Part shown: piece by piece, positions 38,511 through 44,242 of the stretch
How the letters are laid out: each line of letters starts with the position of its first letter
Numbering within the stretch: the first letter of the stretch is position 1
NCBI GenBank assembly: GCA_029974225.1
Contig: JARKSP010000009.1
Location: forward strand, 1 to 44,242
Origin: Erysipelotrichaceae bacterium
GTDB lineage: Bacteria > Bacillota_I > Bacilli_A > Erysipelotrichales > Erysipelotrichaceae
Length of the DNA stretch: 44,242 bases
Direction: 5' to 3'
The notes under the pieces: generated by a model
Told to the model about the DNA's origin: nothing
Database searches by the model: none
The model's input: the letters and a program-made list of their open reading frames with translations, nothing else
Translations under genes and position numbers: made by a program

Positions 38511-39743
38511 TTATCTAAAACATCCTTTTACTATTTCAATGATGATATCCTGCTGCTGGGGAGTCATCTTATTATCTGAAGGCAAACATAAACCACGCTG
38601 AAAAATATCTGCCCCCACATCAATTGAATCACCGGCAATATAGGCATTACTAGTAGCTCTTCCACTGCCTTCTACTGTAATGAAGGGATTATTTCGATAA
38701 ACAGGCTGTAAATGCATCGGTTTCCAGATAGGCCTGCCTTCAGCATTGTACTTAGCCAGTTCATCCAGTATTTCACTTGGACAGGTTTTGCCGGGTTCAG
38801 ACAGATAACAGACATCTTTATCGCCCCTGACCTGTTTGCTCATTGCGTCTTCATCAATAAGCAGACAGCTTAACCAGAAGTTAGGTTCCATTATTGATTC
38901 ATCATAAGGATTCATCGTAACCGGCAAATCTTTGAAACCTTCTTTATATCTCATATAAATTGCTTTTTTCTGCGCAATGTGTTTTTTCAGATATGGATAC
39001 TGTCCTCTGACGACACCGGCAATAACATTGCTCATTCTGTAGTTGTAGCCAACTTCTTCATGCTGATACCAGGGAGCGTTTTCTCTGGCCTGAGTTGACC
39101 ATTTACGAACTTTGTTGGCAGCATTTAAATCATCCGTTAACAGCATTCCGCCACTGGAACCGGTGATAATCTTGTTGCCATTAAAGGAAATGACATTATA
39201 ATCGCCAAAAGTTCCTGTCTGTCTGCCGTCATATACAGCACCTAGTGATTCTGCAGCATCTTCTATCAGTATAGCCTTATGCCTGGTACAGATTTCTTTT
39301 ATTTCATTTAATTTTGCAGGAGTTCCATATAAATTGGCAACTACCACCACTCTTACCTCTGGATAGATTTCAAAGGCTTTTTCCAGAGCTATCGGACACA
39401 TATTCCAGGTATCTCTTTCAGTATCGATAAAGACAGGTACTCCTCCCTCATAAACAACCGGATTTAGAGTTGCCGCAAAAGTCATATCCGAACAGAAAAC
39501 CTTTTCGCCCGGCTTAATGGCTGCCAGTTTCATTGCCAGATGCAATGCTGAGGTGCCATTTACCAGAGCCACTGCATATTTACAGCCAACGGTTTCGCAG
39601 GTTATTTTTTCAACCTGATTGATATTCTCACCGACTGTCGACATCCAGTTTGTTTCATAGGCTTCAACCATATACTTTAATTCTTCGCCATGCATTGTTG
39701 GAGACGATAAATATATTCTTTTCTCAAATGGTTTGATCTTCAT
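38511..39743 (-). CDS. DegT/DnrJ/EryC1/StrS aminotransferase (EpsN/PglE-like)
   Basis: IEDAAESLGAVYDGRQTGTFGDYNVISFNGNKIITGSSGGML; RIYLSSPTMHGEELKYMVEAYETNWMSTVGENI. Confidence 0.9.
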   Translation of the reverse strand: MKIKPFEKRIYLSSPTMHGEELKYMVEAYETNWMSTVGENINQVEKITCETVGCKYAVALVNGTSALHLAMKLAAIKPGEKVFCSDMTFAATLNPVVYEGGVPVFIDTERDTWNMCPIALEKAFEIYPEVRVVVVANLYGTPAKLNEIKEICTRHKAILIEDAAESLGAVYDGRQTGTFGDYNVISFNGNKIITGSSGGMLLTDDLNAANKVRKWSTQARENAPWYQHEEVGYNYRMSNVIAGVVRGQYPYLKKHIAQKKAIYMRYKEGFKDLPVTMNPYDESIMEPNFWLSCLLIDEDAMSKQVRGDKDVCYLSEPGKTCPSEILDELAKYNAEGRPIWKPMHLQPVYRNNPFITVEGSGRATSNAYIAGDSIDVGADIFQRGLCLPSDNKMTPQQQDIIIEIVKGCFR

Positions 39744-39747
39744 AGTC

Positions 39748-41607
39748 TTAACTTCCCTTCTTTTCTACATAGGTAGGTACAAGTTCCCTGACTGCTTTTT
39801 TGACAGAATCTGTTTCCTCGTAAGCTAATTTCTTAAGTTCGCATAGCTGTTTAAAAAATTTTTCATAGTCCATTTCAATCGGTTTACCGATATGAATGAG
39901 ATGATTTGGCGTTTCCTGAAGACCTTCTTCAGCCATTAAAAGTTCTTCGTAAAGTTTCTCTCCGGGTCTTAAACCGATAAATTCTATTTTTATATCTCTA
40001 TCAGGCTCATATCCTGACAGTCTGATAAGTTTTTTAGCCATATCCAGAATTTTAACTGGTTTTCCCATATCAAAGATAAATATTTCTCCACCCTTAGCAT
40101 AGTATCCTGCCTGTAAAACCAGCGAAACTGCTTCAGGAATGGTCATAAAATATCTGATAATGTTTGGATCAGTCACAGTAACGGGGCCACCTTTGGCAAT
40201 CTGCTGTTTAAAGAGGTTGACAACCGAACCGCTGGAACCTAAAACATTGCCAAATCTAACCGCAACAAATTCTGTTTTTGTTGACTTGTTGTCAAAAGCC
40301 TGAATAATCATTTCACATATTCTTTTGGTTGCTCCCATAATATTGGTAGGGTTTACCGCCTTATCAGTTGAAATCAAGACCATCTTTTCAACTTCATACT
40401 TGTAACAGGCCTCCGCAACATTATAGGTCCCGAAGACATTGTTCTTAACCGCTTCATTTGGAGCATCTTCCATCAGCGGAACATGCTTATGCGCTGCAGC
40501 ATGATAAACAATATCTGGTTTGTGCTCCTGGAAAACCCGGTCAATTTTTCCTTCATCTCTTACTGAAGCTATCATCGCATGCAGTTCCAGATAAGGATAA
40601 TCTCTCTTCAGTTCTATCTGAATATCATAAACATTGTTTTCGTAAATATCTAAAATTATAAGTTTCTTAGGATTGTTTTTCGCAATCTGACGACATAGCT
40701 CTGAACCGATAGAACCTCCTCCGCCAGTTACCAGAACCGTCTTATAGTTGATGTAATCCATTATTTCGTCCAGATTAACTTCAATTGGCGATCTTTCCAG
40801 CAGGTCCTCAATCTCCACTTCTTTCAAATCGGAAAGTTTGATATCCTTGTTAACCAACTGAAAAATACCTGGTAGAACTTCAGTATGTTTCTTTGTTTCA
40901 TTACAGATATTCAGTATTTCAATCAGCTGTTCATTTGAAGCGCTGGGAATAGCCACATATATCTCATCAACGTTAAACTTTTCCACAGCCTCAATGATGC
41001 TGTAGCGGCCGCCGTATATTATTACATTATGCAGCAGCTGACCTTTCTTATCGGGATCATCATCAATAAAACAGACCACCTTCTTATTTATTTCTTTGGA
41101 AGTAAATATTTCCCTGGCAATGATTTCTCCGGCATTTCCGGCTCCGACAATCATTACATGACTGGTATATTCATTTTCATTCCTGTTTGTCAGAAAATCT
41201 GTGACAAAGTAACGGTAGATGAACCTGTATCCGCCGACCAGCATTGTCAATATCATAAAGAAAATGAAATAGCAGCTTCTAGGCATTGAGTTAAAGGTCA
41301 GCTCAAAAATAACAATATTCATTATTGAAGCGAATAAGGTTCCAACAACAATGTTAGTCAGCTCATGAATTGAAGCATATTCCCATAAAGAATGATAAAA
41401 ACTTTTATAATAGAAAATAACGATATCAAAAAAAACAATCAGGGCTCCCACTCTTGCCAGACGTTCCAGAAAAATCGGATTGATAAGACCATTACTTCTT
41501 AAAATCAGCGCACCAATCATCGACAGAATCACAGAAAAAGCATCTAAAGCCATTAGACCTATTTTTTTATAATTAAAATTTCTGATATTACGCGATTTTT
41601 TATGCAT
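39748..41607 (-). CDS. Membrane-bound nucleoside-diphosphate sugar 4,6-dehydratase (CapD/EpsC/PglF family)
   Basis: N-term TM helices, MIVGAGNAGEIIAREI and VLVTGGGGSIGSELCRQI Rossmann motifs, STDKAVNPTNIMGATKR. Confidence 0.93.
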   Translation of the reverse strand: MHKKSRNIRNFNYKKIGLMALDAFSVILSMIGALILRSNGLINPIFLERLARVGALIVFFDIVIFYYKSFYHSLWEYASIHELTNIVVGTLFASIMNIVIFELTFNSMPRSCYFIFFMILTMLVGGYRFIYRYFVTDFLTNRNENEYTSHVMIVGAGNAGEIIAREIFTSKEINKKVVCFIDDDPDKKGQLLHNVIIYGGRYSIIEAVEKFNVDEIYVAIPSASNEQLIEILNICNETKKHTEVLPGIFQLVNKDIKLSDLKEVEIEDLLERSPIEVNLDEIMDYINYKTVLVTGGGGSIGSELCRQIAKNNPKKLIILDIYENNVYDIQIELKRDYPYLELHAMIASVRDEGKIDRVFQEHKPDIVYHAAAHKHVPLMEDAPNEAVKNNVFGTYNVAEACYKYEVEKMVLISTDKAVNPTNIMGATKRICEMIIQAFDNKSTKTEFVAVRFGNVLGSSGSVVNLFKQQIAKGGPVTVTDPNIIRYFMTIPEAVSLVLQAGYYAKGGEIFIFDMGKPVKILDMAKKLIRLSGYEPDRDIKIEFIGLRPGEKLYEELLMAEEGLQETPNHLIHIGKPIEMDYEKFFKQLCELKKLAYEETDSVKKAVRELVPTYVEKKGS

Positions 41608-41681
41608 GGCATCCCCTTTTAGAAATTCTATAACTATCTAATTCTACCACAAAAACAAATAGATGAAAATATAATATAAAA

Positions 41682-41703
41682 GGACTATGTTTATTAATAG
41701 TCC
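41682..41703 (-). terminator. Terminator hairpin overlapping the stop codon of the C_GCAxxG_C_C gene
   Basis: GGACTAT-GTTTATTA-ATAGTCC; followed by TTTTATATT on minus strand. Confidence 0.6.
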
Positions 41704-42101
41704 ATTTTTTCGTTTATTACTTTTTCCAGCAGCTCTGCCGCTACAGCCATCATTTTCTGACATCTGATTTCCGGATTGTGATGCAATTCTCTTAACCGAC
41801 CACATTCTGTGGCTGACAGTTCACTACGATATAATTCAGTGAATCGGGATACTTTTTTCTTCATCAGAGCTGATGTATGAGCTCTTTCGTCAACATATAG
41901 TATTGATAAAATCGCTACCGCACTGGTTATAGCCCCACAGGTACAATTACCATACATGCCCCCGGAAAAGCCGCTATAGGCTTTAAAACAGTCTTCAGCC
42001 ATATTTAAATTAAAGTAGTCATTGCCGGCTTTAATCATTGCCTCAGAGCAGGACAGATCATTTTCTTTGCGATAATAGTTCAGCACTACATCTTTAAACA
42101 T
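41694..42101 (-). CDS. C_GCAxxG_C_C family protein (probable redox/metal protein)
   Basis: LSCSEAMIKAGNDYF, FSGGMYGNCTCGAITSAVAIL and two C-terminal cysteines (TECGRL, IRCQKM). Confidence 0.8.
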   Translation of the reverse strand: MFKDVVLNYYRKENDLSCSEAMIKAGNDYFNLNMAEDCFKAYSGFSGGMYGNCTCGAITSAVAILSILYVDERAHTSALMKKKVSRFTELYRSELSATECGRLRELHHNPEIRCQKMMAVAAELLEKVINEKMDY

Positions 42102-42128
42102 AATATATTACATTTCCTTTCCACTTTT

Positions 42129-43787
42129 CTAATGCACCAGAATAGACCCGCCGATAAACTCTCTGATAATTGAGTTGTTGACAATTTTTTCATCATCATT
42201 GGCAACATCAAAGAATCTTAAAAATGATAACATTCTTTGTGCTTCAGCATATTCCTCTTCATCTGGTTTCACTTCTTTCAAAAGCGGCTCAGCGTATTTT
42301 TTAAGCACTGAAAACTCATATATACAGTTAGAATTGAAGAAAACATCCGCATGATTGCTGTAAGGGAAGATATTTTTTTCTTCTCCGGCTCTGACCTTTG
42401 GCCACTCAGCAATGGTCTGTTTGACACTGCGGTCTCTAAACTGATAGTCTCTGACCATTCTTCTCAGCATTCGACAGTCAGTTGTCGGAATGCGGTTGTG
42501 GTGGTCAATGCTTATCGGCGAAAACGGTGAAATATAAATCTTAAACTTCTCATTATCATCAATTCCCTCTGTCAGCTTTTCATTTAAGGCATGAATTCCC
42601 TCGATGATAACGATATGCCTTCTGTCAATCCTGGTAAACTTGGTGCCAAATATCTTTTCTCCTTTGGTGAAATCATAATATGGCAAATCTACTTCTTTAC
42701 CATCCAGCAGCTTCTGAATATCCGCAGTAAACAGCCTGATATCAACAGCTTTCAGACTTTCGTAATCTTTCTGACCGTTTTCATCTAATGGTGTCTGACT
42801 GCGATTGACAAAATAGTCATCAGTTCCCAGACATAAGGTGTTTAGACCGTTAACCTTAAGCTGAATACTTAATCGATTAGCAAAAGAAGTTTTACCGCTG
42901 CTGCTAGGACCGCAAATCAGGACAATTCTTTTTTTGCTTTTTAGAATGTCATCTGCAATAGCAGAAATTCTTTTTTCATGCAGAGCTTCCTGCATCAGAT
43001 ACATATCTTTTAATCCCTTAGTCAGAATCTGTTCATTTAAATCCGAAACATAATTGGTGCCGGTCAGCTGTCCCCACTTGTTTACTTCAGAGAAAGCCTT
43101 ATACAGGGTATTCTGTTCTTCAAACTTCGGAATAGCCAGCGGATTGCTTTGATGAGGAAATCTCAACAGCAGTCCGTTTTTATAATTCCTTAACTCAAAC
43201 ATTGTCAGATAGCCGGTTGAAGGAACCAGAAAGTTATAGAAGATTTCCACTTCGTCATCCAGCGAATAAATCTCAACATTGCTCAGTGAAGGAATGCTCT
43301 CCAGAAGGCGGCAGGTTTCTTTCTGTTTCAGTTTTTTTGCCAGTTCAATAGCTTTAGCTCTGGACATATGCTGTTTAATAATTGGTATATCTTTTTTAAC
43401 CAGCTCATTCATCTGCTGCTCAATCAGATTAAGGGTCTTCTGATCAGTATTTTTATTCATCGTGATAAAAACACCCTTACTTAAAGAGTTGTTAACATTG
43501 ACTAAAACCGATTTACCTAATACATCGTGAACTGCCTTGATGAACAGCAGAATAAGTGAGTTCTGATACACATACCAGATAGCCGAAGTTCTGATATCTA
43601 GAAATTCTACTACGCAATCCCTATGTACATTGTGCAGCAGACCGCGATAGGAATTGTCTACTTTGCAGCCGTATATCGGATATGGCATTTTATCTTTAAC
43701 TAAATTTAAAATTTCCTCAGCCTTCATATCAGAAGGAAATTCCATCATTACAGGTTCCATTGCCGGCCCTTTAATTTTTATCTTCAT
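42129..43787 (-). CDS. TGS/ThrRS-like N-terminal domain fused to uridine kinase-like nucleoside kinase
   Basis: MKIKIKGPAMEPVMMEFPSDMKAEEILNLV TGS-like; VLICGPSSSGKTSFANRLSIQL Walker A; LGTDDYFVNRSQTPLDENGQKDYESLKAVDI. Confidence 0.88.
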   Translation of the reverse strand: MKIKIKGPAMEPVMMEFPSDMKAEEILNLVKDKMPYPIYGCKVDNSYRGLLHNVHRDCVVEFLDIRTSAIWYVYQNSLILLFIKAVHDVLGKSVLVNVNNSLSKGVFITMNKNTDQKTLNLIEQQMNELVKKDIPIIKQHMSRAKAIELAKKLKQKETCRLLESIPSLSNVEIYSLDDEVEIFYNFLVPSTGYLTMFELRNYKNGLLLRFPHQSNPLAIPKFEEQNTLYKAFSEVNKWGQLTGTNYVSDLNEQILTKGLKDMYLMQEALHEKRISAIADDILKSKKRIVLICGPSSSGKTSFANRLSIQLKVNGLNTLCLGTDDYFVNRSQTPLDENGQKDYESLKAVDIRLFTADIQKLLDGKEVDLPYYDFTKGEKIFGTKFTRIDRRHIVIIEGIHALNEKLTEGIDDNEKFKIYISPFSPISIDHHNRIPTTDCRMLRRMVRDYQFRDRSVKQTIAEWPKVRAGEEKNIFPYSNHADVFFNSNCIYEFSVLKKYAEPLLKEVKPDEEEYAEAQRMLSFLRFFDVANDDEKIVNNSIIREFIGGSILVH

Positions 43788-43915
43788 ATAATCACCACCT
43801 ATATTATACATTACTCAGACAATATTAAAAATATGTAAAAAAATTGCATATTCTGTCAGCACAAATCTTCATTTTTAACAACTGGTTTAAAGGTCTCTAT
43901 TACAAATCTGATTGG

Positions 43916-44242
43916 CTATCTGATTTCAATACCATAGTCTTCTAATTCAGCAACCACATATGGATAATTCGATTCCACATAATTATCCAGCCCATATTTT
44001 TCAATGGTTTTATAAATATAGTAGCTTTCATCGCTGTTTTCATAGATAAACTTATAATAATCATAAATGTAATCAAAGAGGTTATATTTTATAGTCAAGG
44101 TATCATTATCGTAAGAGTCAATGGTTAAGTAATCATTATCTATCGTGATCATCTGGCTGATTTCAATTTTTGGATATCTGAACTTATAATGAGTATTAAC
44201 ATTTAACTGCTGCAGTTTTTCCAGAGTGACTGTTAACAGCTT
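43916..44242 (-). CDS. Hypothetical protein, partial (continues past the right window edge)
   Basis: The frame stays open upstream of the ORF-track ATG at 44152 through the window edge (KLLTVTLEKLQQLNVNTHYKFRYPKIEISQ...). Confidence 0.6.
   Translation of the reverse strand, partial: KLLTVTLEKLQQLNVNTHYKFRYPKIEISQMITIDNDYLTIDSYDNDTLTIKYNLFDYIYDYYKFIYENSDESYYIYKTIEKYGLDNYVESNYPYVVAELEDYGIEIR

Noticed and set aside
41029-41289. 86-aa plus-strand ORF opposite the 4,6-dehydratase
   Set aside because: Antisense to a well-supported CDS, no motif.
1-44242. tRNA or rRNA genes
   Set aside because: None recognised by eye in the intergenic gaps; a tRNAscan run would be needed to exclude fully.

Overview
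Low-GC Bacillota-type (Erysipelotrichia-like by gene content, inferred) chromosomal window, almost entirely encoded on the minus strand. Read along the minus strand, bp 19827 to 613 is the conserved transcription/translation superoperon cysS-mrnC-rlmB-sigH-rpmG-secE-nusG-[rlmA, lipoprotein, HAD phosphatase, DUF1846]-rplK-rplA-rplJ-rplL-(YbxB-like MTase)-rpoB-rpoC. It carries recognisable promoters, an L10 leader, a probable L1 operator and terminators. The rest is accessory: a translationally coupled DUF4236 / zinc-ribbon-Ig-like membrane protein pair, an apparently intact IS256-family element, a lipoprotein with internal repeats preceded by an ATTA microsatellite, a ribokinase-family gene, and a tightly coupled operon pairing a two-subunit aconitase X with an OYE/BaiCD-like Fe-S flavin ene-reductase. 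It also includes a beta-helix surface protein, a DUF885 lipoprotein, DUF2500 and LURP-one-like genes, a stand-alone riboflavin kinase, a four-gene glycan-initiation operon (EpsC/PglF, EpsN/PglE, PglC and glycosyltransferase type), a C_GCAxxG_C_C protein and a TGS-uridine kinase fusion. The best candidate for an undescribed pathway is the aconitase-X plus ene-reductase operon. The DUF4236 pair is the best candidate for an undescribed protein system. All family calls are from reading the translations; no searches were run.
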